This document shows positions 39,987 through 48,755 of a stretch of 64,000 nucleotides of DNA, in pieces. The stretch's first letter is position 1; each line of letters begins with the position of its first letter. Below the pieces are notes generated by a model that ran no database searches, had not been told where the DNA came from, and was given only the letters and a program-made list of their open reading frames with translations. The position numbers and the translations under genes are program-made. The DNA is from Acetobacter lambici. Its GTDB lineage: Bacteria; Pseudomonadota; Alphaproteobacteria; Acetobacterales; Acetobacteraceae. The DNA lies in the NCBI RefSeq assembly GCF_011516885.1, contig NZ_WOTD01000003.1:1-64000 (forward strand), given 5' to 3'.

Positions 39987-40645
39987 TGATGTGTGCCCAA
40001 CCTTTGCCCCCCGCCCTGTCTATCCATTTTCAAGGCCCCATAGACCAGCTTGATATGAACATCAGCTTTGACATTGCTGCGCCGGGGGTAACGGGGCTCA
40101 AAGGCCCTTCAGGGTGCGGCAAAACCAGTCTGCTCCGCGGGATTGCTGGCCTGCACCATTTTCCACAAGGCTACTGCCGGCTGGGGCATGAGGTATGGCA
40201 GGACATAACGGTGTTCCTCCCCCCATGGAAGCGACCCATTGGTTATGTACCTCAGGATGGTGGACTTTTTGCCCATCTGAGCGTCAAAAAAAATCTGCTC
40301 TTTGGCATGCGTTTTATTGTTCACAAGGAACGCTTTTTGCACGAAATTGTGGATGCCCTGCGCCTACAGCCATTGCTGGAGCGCAAGACACACGCGCTTT
40401 CTGGCGGCGAGCGCCAGCGTGTAGCCATAGGCCGCGCACTGTTAACACAACCCAAGCTCCTGCTGATGGACGAACCCCTCTCTGCTCTGGACCTTGATAT
40501 AAAAACTGATATTATCTCTTATATAAAAGAGTTTTTAGAAAAATATAAAATACCTACACTCTATGTGTCCCATGATGCGGAGGAGTTACGCATGGTCGCC
40601 ACCCAACTCCTTGACTGGCGCTCAATACAGAAAAACTCCACCTAA
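39986..40645 (+). CDS. modC: ModC molybdate ABC transporter ATPase, lacking TOBE domain
   Basis: 219 residues: Walker A GPSGCGKTS, Q-loop VPQDGG, signature LSGGERQRVAIGRALL, Walker B LLLMDEPLSALD and the switch His (VSHDAEEL). Typical ModC is about 350 residues with a C-terminal TOBE domain that senses molybdate; here the protein stops right after the nucleotide-binding domain. The last 40 codons are A+T richer than the rest, which may mark a truncation. The separate mop gene encodes the missing domain type. Confidence 0.92.
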   Translation: MMCAQPLPPALSIHFQGPIDQLDMNISFDIAAPGVTGLKGPSGCGKTSLLRGIAGLHHFPQGYCRLGHEVWQDITVFLPPWKRPIGYVPQDGGLFAHLSVKKNLLFGMRFIVHKERFLHEIVDALRLQPLLERKTHALSGGERQRVAIGRALLTQPKLLLMDEPLSALDLDIKTDIISYIKEFLEKYKIPTLYVSHDAEELRMVATQLLDWRSIQKNST

Positions 40646-40729
40646 GACACAGCATACCATACCCAAAAACCAAATATGCCGTGGCCCTTTCCGGTAACAT
40701 GCACCCTATAGTTCTCAACAAACTCACAC

Positions 40730-40759
40730 ACATCAGAATACGAAATGACATTCTGATGT
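40730..40759. terminator. Inverted repeat after modC, possible terminator
   Basis: ACATCAGAAT (40730-40739) and ATTCTGATGT (40750-40759) form a perfect 10-base stem with a 10-base loop, 85 bases after the modC stop. There is no T-run after it, so it may be a protein-binding dyad or a weak terminator. Confidence 0.45.
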
Positions 40760-40940
40760 TGGGCTTATAATTAGTACAGATTGTAAATTTTGGTGCCTAT
40801 ACGGCAATCTTATTCTCGCGCATATCCACCCCAAAAATAGAAATGTGCTTTTTTGGGGGGATACAAAAAGTAGAGAAGTTCATATATATACCTTCAGCAA
40901 TGATCTTCAGTCTCGATTTTAAAGAAGTTGGTTCTCATAA

Positions 40941-41906
40941 ATGCAAGCGATCTCCCCACAACAGAGAGGAAATATCCCATCTCTTACGATCGTTGTTCCT
41001 TGCTATAACGAGGAGGAAGTTTTCTCCTTTTGCTTATCCGAGCTTAAATCTCTTTTAGAAAACAGCATTCAGGCAAAAAAAATTAGCGCGCAAAGCCATA
41101 TCCTGTTTGTGGATGATGGAAGCCGTGATGGGACCTGGTCACTGATTGAGCAAGCCGCTCAAGCAGATAATCTGGTGCATGGGGTCAAGTTATCCCGTAA
41201 TCGCGGGCACCAGATTGCCCTGATGGCGGGCCTATCCTGTGTTGATACAGATATCTGCGTCAGCATTGATGCGGATTTGCAAGATGATATCGGCTGCATT
41301 CCCCAAATGGTTGAAAAATACATGGAGGGGAATGAAATTGTCTACGGTGTCCGCGCCGACCGCTCCAGTGACAGTTTTTTTAAAAGATGGACTGCAAACA
41401 GCTTTTATAAACTCATGGAGACCATGGGTATCCAGCAGGTCGCCAATCATGCTGACTTCCGGCTACTAAGCCGCCGGGCCCTGCATAGCCTGCTCCAGTT
41501 TGAAGAACAGAATATATATCTGCGTGGCATGGTGCCTTTATTGGGGTATAAAACCGCACAGGTTTTTTATGCCCGCAAGGAACGTCTGGCAGGCGAATCA
41601 AAATATCCATTTTACAAAATGCTCTCTCTGGCCATCGAGGGCATTACATCCCTGACCATAAAACCATTACGGTTTATATCTATACTCGGCGCAGTTACCT
41701 GCTTTTTTTCTATTATTATTAGCATTCTTGTCATTATACAAAGATTCAATGGCTATGTTTTTCCCGGATGGGCCTCCGTGGAAATTTCGATCTTTTTTCT
41801 GGGTGGCGTACAACTGCTCTGCCTTGGCGTGATCGGTGAATATATTGGCAAAATTTACATGGAAACCAAGCACCGACCCAAATTTTTCATTCAAGAGAAA
41901 ATATAG
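40941..41906 (+). CDS. GtrB/DPM1-like polyprenyl-phosphate glycosyltransferase
   Basis: 321 residues: a GT2 catalytic domain starting LTIVVPCYNEEEVF, with VDDGSRDGTW, the metal-binding SIDADLQDD and the QxxxRW-like block replaced by RGMVPLLGY, followed by two C-terminal membrane helices (about 235-260 and 270-295). Such enzymes load a sugar onto undecaprenyl phosphate for surface polysaccharide or lipid modification. It stands alone, with no flippase beside it. Confidence 0.85.
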   Translation: MQAISPQQRGNIPSLTIVVPCYNEEEVFSFCLSELKSLLENSIQAKKISAQSHILFVDDGSRDGTWSLIEQAAQADNLVHGVKLSRNRGHQIALMAGLSCVDTDICVSIDADLQDDIGCIPQMVEKYMEGNEIVYGVRADRSSDSFFKRWTANSFYKLMETMGIQQVANHADFRLLSRRALHSLLQFEEQNIYLRGMVPLLGYKTAQVFYARKERLAGESKYPFYKMLSLAIEGITSLTIKPLRFISILGAVTCFFSIIISILVIIQRFNGYVFPGWASVEISIFFLGGVQLLCLGVIGEYIGKIYMETKHRPKFFIQEKI

Positions 41907-41985
41907 TTCTGGGTCTTACGCACAGATAGCGAACAAGAAGAATGCACTCCAAAAAGAACAAATCGCCTGTTCATACAAATATTAT

Positions 41986-42026
41986 TTGAGTGAAATATAA
42001 ATCTATTTTCTTTTTATTTCACTCAA
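41986..42026. terminator. Bidirectional terminator between convergent genes
   Basis: TTGAGTGAAAT (41986-41996) and ATTTCACTCAA (42016-42026) form a perfect 11-base inverted repeat with a 19-base A/T-rich loop that overlaps the stop codon of the minus-strand GGDEF-EAL gene. It lies between two convergent genes, as expected of a shared terminator. Confidence 0.6.
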
Positions 42027-45000
42027 TTATCTTTCAGAGCCAATTCCTCTCTGTTCGCCCCGACTATTCTTTTGACCAGCCAGTCTATAAATTTACGAGA
42101 GGCTTCTACCGGATCGTCCCCGTAGTGGCATTGCTCATGCCACTGAGCGGCCTCTGAGCCTTCCAGCCCCTGTGCGGCCAGCCAATGCGTAATCAGGCAA
42201 TGACGTAAAGAATGTTTGCTCGCACTCTGCCCACCACGCGTGGACATCCAGTGGTATGCCAGCACGCCCAGATCACTCACCAGTTCCTTGGTATGCCTAC
42301 AAGCGTTCGCTTTTACTCTGTAAGCCTCATACCATTTGGCAAAATGCTCTGGCGGCATGGGGGGAGAAATGCCATAGCCCTGACCATAACGGCAGCCCAG
42401 ATGGTAGATGGCTTCAATAACATCATCATCTTCCAACCCTTCCACAATCACCAGTTCATGAAAATCGGTCCCCATATCCAATACGGACTTGACCATGCTG
42501 AACGTCTGGATTGGCGCTGTACGAATATTGCGCAAAAGGCCCTGATCGACCTTGATAATATCAAACGGCAGGGAAGAAAGACGCAGCAGATTACTATAAC
42601 CCGACCCCAGATCATCAATTGCGATCTTGACACCCACCGCCTTGAATTTCTGGATTGCTATGTCCTGTATGGTTGGGTCGATCATCTGGGTTTCCAGCAG
42701 TTCAACCGTTAACTGATCAGGCCGAATGTTATAACGCTTTAAAGCGCTTTCAACCCATGCAGGACCATCCTCGTTCAAAAGGTAGGTGGGAGGCATATTC
42801 ACGGCAAGGTTTATAACCTGCCCATTATTCTGCCACCGCTCCAACAGGCTCAGACATTCCTCCAACCCCATATGGAAGAGCCTGTCCAGTTCGTTCTGCC
42901 CCAGTAGGGACAAAAAGCTTCCCGGCTCAATAATGGTGCCATTTGTATCCTGAATACGAACAAGTGCTTCAACTTCCAGCAGTTCTCCGGTGCGCAGGTT
43001 AACAATTGGCTGCACGTACATCCGCAGTCCATCGCTAAACAGCCTGTCCCGTAGGTAACAGGACTGCTCCTCCGTTACCGCGGAACCACGCGGGAAGCAG
43101 CAGCGCATCCACATCTGTTCCCAGCGGTGTTGCAGACTACGGGCAAACTGCTGCATCCGCTGGGTTTCAAACTGGTTCGGACACGCCCCAAACAGGGCCA
43201 GCACAACCGCAACTTGCTCCTCTTCCATGGAAACCGGAATACTAATGGAGGAGCATATACCCAACGTTTCCATCATACCGCGCCAGGGAGCAGCATTTGG
43301 GGCGGTGGAATAGGAGGCACAGGTCTGCTGCTGTCGTGTACGCCACGCAAGTCCGGTCACGGAATTACCAAATACCGACTGCGCACTCACAACAGGCTGG
43401 CTGATTTTCTGTTTCAATTGTTCGGTCAGTTGGGCACCGGCACTCCCGCCACTATGCTCAACGACCAACTCACCGGCCGGATTCATGCGAAAAAGCAGAA
43501 CAGCCTGAATACCCGGCAGGCTCCCCAGTGCTTCTACCCCCTGCCCGCTAACATCTGGCCAGACACAACCGGCAACAGGCAAACGGTTGGATAAGAGGGA
43601 GAAATATTTTTCCTCAATACCCTGTCCTGCCTCAAGCTGCGCGCCTTTGTCATCTTGCAAGCGCATTTCGGTCGTGAGGAGAATATGGTACCTGTCATAG
43701 GCGCGCAGCAGGGCCTTATCCAGACTATCGATCAATAAACGCCTATAAATACTATAGGCTTCTCCCAACAAAGCGGGAGAAATACCGCACAGCATATGAA
43801 TGGTGCCCAGCTTTTTTGCCTGCTGCAAAATATCCTGCCGCTGCGTTTGGGCACCGAGCAGAAAATCCAGATGTGCAGCCTGCCTTTGCTTGAGGTGTTC
43901 AAGCTGGTCTGGTGTCAGCACTGACAGAATAGTCTGCGCTTCGCTCATTTTTGCCAGACTGTCGTAAAAACACTCAATAAAATTCTGCCGTATCCGCGTC
44001 AGAAAGGTTTTGGCGCGTGTCAGCAGTTCCGCAGCTTCTGGTCCATATGGGTTGAAGGTCACCTGCTCCACGGCTTCTTCTGCGGGTAACTGCCGGGTAT
44101 TGCTGGCCATGCACCACCAGTTCTGGCGGCTGGCCTTGTTCTGCTTGGATAAATACATGGCGGCATCGGCCCGCCGCAAAAGCGTATCCGGGTCTTCTCC
44201 ATCAACCGGATACAAAGCCAGCCCCAGAGTCATGCCGACCATGGCGAACGAGTCATGCGTTACGGAAAAAGGCGTTTCCACAGCCTTGTGCAGATTGTCC
44301 AGAATTTTTGTAGCCTGAGTCACCTGCAAAAGTGGGTCCAGATTTTCCAGCACGATCACAAACTCATCGCCACCCAGACGGGCCACATAGTCCGTATGCC
44401 GGACATGCTCCTGCAAGCGGTGTCCAAGAGCCTGCAAAAGGCGGTCCCCCGCCTCATGCCCGTATCCATCGTTCACCAGTTTAAAATCATCAAGGTCCAG
44501 CATACCCACGGCAACCGAACTCCCCTGACGAACCGCACGGGCCATGGCCTGGGGCATATATTCCTCCAGCGCCAACCGGTTGGGCAGGCCTGTCAGCGGG
44601 TCATGCCGCGCGCGCCTTGGTTCCTCGTTCTGAAGTTTTTCCAGTCGTTTCTGTGCATCCAGCTTGTCCAGCGCATGGCCCAGCAGTTCCGCCACTTTCT
44701 GGCACAACCCGATGCACTGTTCATCGAACATATCCGTCCGGGCAGACACAAAAGAAATAACCGCCCAACGCTCCCCTCCGCGCCAGATGGGAACCGCCAG
44801 AACGGCACACCATTGGTTACGGCACAGAAAATCATACCACGGAGCGTTTTTCTGCTCGGCCAGTTCATTGTTGCTATAAACAAGGGTCTGTCTGTCCCAT
44901 GCCTCCATGGCAACGGGGAACTGGGGCATGTTCTCATGAAAACTGAACTTCAGGTTGGCTATGCCCTGTGTTCCAGCCCCCATGCAGGAGAGGATATGCA

Positions 45001-45181
45001 ACACGTCGGATGCATCTTTACGACCAATCCAGACCGCCTGAAACAGCGCATCGTACACCAGATCAGCGCATGTTTTATCGCACATCTCGCTTTCGGTGGA
45101 AGCCTGCAACACTGCATCGGCCGTGTTGAGAAGGGCACGATAAAGTCTCTGCACTAAATCCAGATTTGTTGCATTCCCCAT
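42023..45181 (-). CDS. GAF-GGDEF-globin-GAF-EAL c-di-GMP protein
   Basis: About 1050 residues. An N-terminal GAF (about 30-185) precedes a GGDEF domain with intact RLGGDEF (about 190-350). A helical sensor-globin-like domain (about 385-520) follows, with the predicted proximal His in KLGTIHMLCGISPALLGEAY. A second GAF (about 540-700) and an EAL domain (about 715-970) with VEALVR, NMPP, ELLE, DDLGSG and VEGLED complete the active-site set, ahead of a Cys/His-containing C-terminal tail. Both c-di-GMP synthesis and breakdown are possible. I prefer ATG 45181 over TTG 45193; neither has a strong ribosome site. A close GGDEF paralogue is cut by the right window edge. Confidence 0.82.
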   Translation of the reverse strand: MGNATNLDLVQRLYRALLNTADAVLQASTESEMCDKTCADLVYDALFQAVWIGRKDASDVLHILSCMGAGTQGIANLKFSFHENMPQFPVAMEAWDRQTLVYSNNELAEQKNAPWYDFLCRNQWCAVLAVPIWRGGERWAVISFVSARTDMFDEQCIGLCQKVAELLGHALDKLDAQKRLEKLQNEEPRRARHDPLTGLPNRLALEEYMPQAMARAVRQGSSVAVGMLDLDDFKLVNDGYGHEAGDRLLQALGHRLQEHVRHTDYVARLGGDEFVIVLENLDPLLQVTQATKILDNLHKAVETPFSVTHDSFAMVGMTLGLALYPVDGEDPDTLLRRADAAMYLSKQNKASRQNWWCMASNTRQLPAEEAVEQVTFNPYGPEAAELLTRAKTFLTRIRQNFIECFYDSLAKMSEAQTILSVLTPDQLEHLKQRQAAHLDFLLGAQTQRQDILQQAKKLGTIHMLCGISPALLGEAYSIYRRLLIDSLDKALLRAYDRYHILLTTEMRLQDDKGAQLEAGQGIEEKYFSLLSNRLPVAGCVWPDVSGQGVEALGSLPGIQAVLLFRMNPAGELVVEHSGGSAGAQLTEQLKQKISQPVVSAQSVFGNSVTGLAWRTRQQQTCASYSTAPNAAPWRGMMETLGICSSISIPVSMEEEQVAVVLALFGACPNQFETQRMQQFARSLQHRWEQMWMRCCFPRGSAVTEEQSCYLRDRLFSDGLRMYVQPIVNLRTGELLEVEALVRIQDTNGTIIEPGSFLSLLGQNELDRLFHMGLEECLSLLERWQNNGQVINLAVNMPPTYLLNEDGPAWVESALKRYNIRPDQLTVELLETQMIDPTIQDIAIQKFKAVGVKIAIDDLGSGYSNLLRLSSLPFDIIKVDQGLLRNIRTAPIQTFSMVKSVLDMGTDFHELVIVEGLEDDDVIEAIYHLGCRYGQGYGISPPMPPEHFAKWYEAYRVKANACRHTKELVSDLGVLAYHWMSTRGGQSASKHSLRHCLITHWLAAQGLEGSEAAQWHEQCHYGDDPVEASRKFIDWLVKRIVGANREELALKDN

Positions 45182-45622
45182 AAAACAGACCAAAACCTTC
45201 CATAACGCCTATAACTTGCGTGGTAACCCTCTTCCACAACGGCACAAGAACCACTGCGATGCATTAGTACCCCTAAAATAAGAAGATTTTATAGGGCTAT
45301 GCTATTACTGATCGAATATAATATATTTAATTATTAAATACATTCCCATAACAAAAGTCGCCATTACCTGTACTATCAGGCAAACTCACCCACTTTTTTT
45401 AACTGGTGATCATTCCATAACCACGTGTGTGGCAGGCATTATCCGATACCAAATTATCCAGCAAGCATCTTTAACCCACTACGGCCCGCAACACACAGTC
45501 GCACCACCAATACCCAAAAACCAGTTGATCAACACGCATATGGGCTACGGTGTGACAAACTCACCCAGCCCCTGCAAACCTTGTCTGACCATATGCACAT
45601 ACCCGCGCAAACAGCAGGGTAT
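45182..45622. other. Intergenic region, nothing recognised
   Basis: About 440 bases between the end of the unknown gene at 45623 and the start of the GGDEF-globin-EAL gene. The 45290-45360 part is A+T rich and may hold that gene's promoter region. Plus-strand frames here (from 45425) overlap the unknown gene antisense and have no protein features. Confidence 0.3.
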
Positions 45623-46190
45623 TCAGGCGGCTGGTTCTTTTTCTTTCGGCATTTCCATAACTTTAATGCAAGTGCTCAAAATCTTCCCGTTCAAAAAACT
45701 ATCGCGGACAAGGCGGCGGGACACATCGGCGGGCTTATGCTGGCCATCTGAGCGGCGCATATTGTCATCGAGCACCACATTCCCCGTTTTTGGGTCAAAA
45801 TACCCAAAATCGCATAGGTGTGGGTTTCTGATATCGGCCATAATATCGAACAGATGGCATTTATATTCCCCAATCCAGATTTCCGCTCCTTTACGGTTGG
45901 AAATATCGGGATAGTTGAATGTCAGCCCCCGGGCATGAAAAAAGTCAAAAATACCACCCATCAAGCACTGGGTTGCCTTGACCTCACGCGGGTTGAATTC
46001 AAAACCGTAATAAAAATGCTTCTGATAATGGATTTCGTCTGTGGGCAGATACTTCTGGTTAAACAGCCCCATGAACTTCTGCAGGCCGTTAGGGTTCGCT
46101 TTTACCTTCACGGGATCTTCGTGAAAAAGCGCTGTTCCACGATAATTGAAGAACACGGGAACAATAATATGTTTTGGGTTTTCCCACATG
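45623..46190 (-). CDS. Hypothetical protein, no recognised family
   Basis: 188 residues starting at ATG 46190 (MWENPKHIIVPVFFNYRG), chosen because AGGAG lies 7 bases upstream; the frame is open to 46219. It appears soluble, with many aromatics and Asn/Asp, one Cys pair in the middle (TQCLMGG, EYKCHLF) and a Lys/Glu-rich C-terminus. It has no signal peptide or membrane helix. The good ribosome site and codon pattern support a real gene. It has no operon partners: gaps of more than 300 bases lie on both sides. Confidence 0.6.
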
Positions 46191-46219
46191 GGAAATCTCC
46201 TAAAGACCTGACCACACAA

Positions 46220-46575
46220 TAAATAACCCTAGTCTGTTACGATTCCATCGGCTTTGACAAGCCGCAGCACTCATAACTCCCGACCAAAATCACCAACGCC
46301 CAATATCAGCGAGGGAGGCAGCAACATGCAAGTAACCTTATGACTGTACAATCGGCCTTGATGGCTTTCCCTGACGCCAGACGGGGCACGGCTGGCACCA
46401 TGCGCTCTCAATTACCGTCTTATGCTGTTTTAGCATAGAGCATTCATCTACCATGCCCCAACGCAGTCTGCCCCATCCACCCAAAACACGGGCGAACGGG
46501 GCAGACTTTATGGGTTTTGGCACACCCGAACGCATATAGTGCTGTTCCATGACGCATCCGCCACGGCAAAACGTT
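46220..46575. other. Gap downstream of the cytochrome gene, with a hairpin
   Basis: 356 bases between the cytochrome c gene end and the hypothetical gene start. It contains an inverted repeat AGTCTGCCCC (46465-46474) / GGGGCAGACT (46498-46507) with a 23-base loop, 70 bases after the cytochrome stop, which could end that transcript although no T-run follows. A minus-strand frame here merely runs on antisense/out of frame and is not called. Confidence 0.45.
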
Positions 46576-47952
46576 TTACGGGTGGTCGGGCGGTGTGGGC
46601 TTGGGAGCTTCCTGCGGAGCGGCGGCAGGCACCGGAGCTGGCACAGGATGTGGCTGACGCATGGCGCCAACCTGCTCCGCGTTGACCTGATGATCCCCAC
46701 TACCAAACCTGATGGTCAGGTAATTAACCAGTTTGGCAATTTCGGCATCACTCAGGCGTTGTACGTCGGAGTGGCTACCAAAGGATGGCATGCTGACATG
46801 ACCGGAAGGTGTGGAGCGGTTCACCCCTTCCAGAATGGTCATGATCAGATTATCCACCCGCCCTGACCCTACAACAGAGTTCGTGTAAAGCGAGGGCACA
46901 TACTGATCCGCAGTACCTGCGCCACTGCTGCCATGGCAAGCGGCACAGTTTGCATCATACAGTTCCGCACCACCCATTTCGTACAGATCATCAACCCGGT
47001 GGACGATTCCCGACCTTATGTCCGGCTCCTGCATTGCCTTGCCAAAGCTGTCCCGCGCTTGATGTTCCATCTCATCATCATGTGCGGGTACCTGTTTAAT
47101 AAAGGCCGCCAGAGCGTGCAGGTCCTCATCACTCAGGTGGCTTGTGCTGTGCTCAACCGCTTCCCCCATGGGGCCTGCCGCCTGACTGCGCCCTTTGGCA
47201 TGGCCTGTTTTAAGGTAGGTCACCAGATCATCCTCGCTCCAGTCCCCTATCCCGCCTGTATTGCTGGGCGTGATATTGGGTGCGAACCAGCCATTCAACT
47301 GGCTCCCCGCAAGGTACTGGTCCTGCTGCTCCACCAGCATGAAGTTGCGAGGCGTATGGCAGGTGCCGCAATGCTCAAGTGCTGTCGCCAGATAATGACC
47401 ACGGCGGAGCTTGTCATAGGTTGAGGAATCCCCGGTTTCGGGCTTTTCGCTCTCTGCCAGCATGTTCCACGCCATCATGGACATACGGATATTACCCGGG
47501 AACCCGATCTCTGTTTCCGGCGGTTTTTCCGCCACCGGCTGCACACCATGCATAAACCACGTGTACAGCGCCTTGACGTCCTGATCCGTCAGCCCGGCAT
47601 AGGATACATAGGGCATAACGGGGTAAAGATAAGCTCCATCCTTGCGCAGGCCACGGCGCAGGGCTTTTTCAAAATCATCCAGCGTGTAAGCACCGATCCC
47701 ATTTTGTGGGTCGAGTGTTATGTTGGTGGAAATAACGGCCCCTTTGGGGGTGGCAATTTCCAGCCCTCCGGCAAATAGCTTGCCGCCGGGGCGTGTATGG
47801 CAGGCTACACAATCCCCCGCTGTGGCAAGGTACGCACCGCGGGCCATAAGGGCTTGCTCGTCATCCGCCGCATGGGACGGAGCCGCATGCAGTCCCCCCA
47901 GCACAGCACTCCCGAACAGAACGGACCAGAAAATATGTTTGAAATCAGCCAT
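46576..47952 (-). CDS. Tri-heme cytochrome c subunit of a membrane-bound dehydrogenase
   Basis: 458 residues with a signal peptide (cleavage near SHAADDEQ) and three c-type heme motifs: CVACHTRP, CGTCHTPR and CAACHGSSG. This is the cytochrome subunit of acetic-acid-bacterial gluconate, sorbitol or alcohol dehydrogenases, which passes electrons to ubiquinone from periplasmic oxidation. Its partner GMC flavoprotein lies directly upstream (overlapping by 8 bases) but has lost its 5' half, so this subunit is probably orphaned. It ends in a Pro-rich tail. Confidence 0.88.
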   Translation of the reverse strand: MADFKHIFWSVLFGSAVLGGLHAAPSHAADDEQALMARGAYLATAGDCVACHTRPGGKLFAGGLEIATPKGAVISTNITLDPQNGIGAYTLDDFEKALRRGLRKDGAYLYPVMPYVSYAGLTDQDVKALYTWFMHGVQPVAEKPPETEIGFPGNIRMSMMAWNMLAESEKPETGDSSTYDKLRRGHYLATALEHCGTCHTPRNFMLVEQQDQYLAGSQLNGWFAPNITPSNTGGIGDWSEDDLVTYLKTGHAKGRSQAAGPMGEAVEHSTSHLSDEDLHALAAFIKQVPAHDDEMEHQARDSFGKAMQEPDIRSGIVHRVDDLYEMGGAELYDANCAACHGSSGAGTADQYVPSLYTNSVVGSGRVDNLIMTILEGVNRSTPSGHVSMPSFGSHSDVQRLSDAEIAKLVNYLTIRFGSGDHQVNAEQVGAMRQPHPVPAPVPAAAPQEAPKPTPPDHP

Positions 47953-48755
47953 GGAGCAGTTCTTTTTTCAACGTATCGGCAACACGCAGCGCAATGGCGG
48001 CCACGGTCAGGGTAATATTCCCCGTTCCCACGGTCGAAAAGACAGATGAACTGGCAATAAACAGGTTCTCATGGTCATGCGTACGGCAATGCCCGTCCAC
48101 CACGGAGTCCTTGGGGTCTACCCCCATGATGGTGCTGCCCGAGGGATGATCCTGTGGGAAGTAACCCGGTGTCCATTCCTCGTCCGTGCCGTGCATCAGA
48201 TGGATTAACTGCTTGAACACACTGCGCGTATGGTCACAACTGCGCACGGTATATTGCGGCAGTTTATAATAGACCTGCGGGTGCGGAATACCCAGCGCGT
48301 CTTTTTCCGTCTTGCTCAGGGTCAAGCGATTTTCAGGGTCTGGCAGGGCTTCGTTGTGGCTGAACAGGCGCACTGTGTGCGATGCCAGATAACGGATCTG
48401 CTCTTCCAGTTCCCGGCCGACATAGCCTTTGGAAATGGCAAGCTGGGTTGCAAAGTCGACCTGATTGTCATCCACCATGTGCACAAGGTAGGCACCACGC
48501 TCGTTGCGCCAGTCCCCATCACGGAAGTTGTCGATCACGTTGGTTTCCAGCGGTCCACGCCCCGGCCAGAGCGCTTTGTCCCCGCTGATAAACGTAACCT
48601 GCACCCCGGTATGGTCCATCATGTTCCGGCCGACATGGCCTGAACTGTTGGCAACCCCATCGGGACTCTGCTCATCAGCGGACAGGAGCATCAGCTTGGC
48701 GGTCTCAATACAATGCGCCGCGATTACAAAGTATTTGCCTGTTACGCGGTGTAAC
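47945..48755 (-). pseudogene. GMC-family dehydrogenase flavoprotein, C-terminal remnant
   Basis: About 265 residues matching the C-terminal half of gluconate-2-dehydrogenase-type GMC flavoproteins: GKYFVIAAHCIETAKLML, SSGHVGRNMMDHTG, QDHPSGSTIMGVDP and the FAD/active-site end FSTVGTGNITLTVAAIALRVAD. Intact relatives are about 590 residues; the FAD-binding N-terminus is missing. Just upstream, at 48744-48755, the sequence changes to that of an autotransporter. The ATG at 48766 is a chance codon from the autotransporter side, so no working protein is expected. Confidence 0.85.

Noticed and set aside
40800-40940. TGGTGCCTATACGGC as a possible sigma-54 promoter of the glycosyltransferase
   Set aside because: The -12 half reads CGGC instead of TTGC, and the -24 half also deviates.
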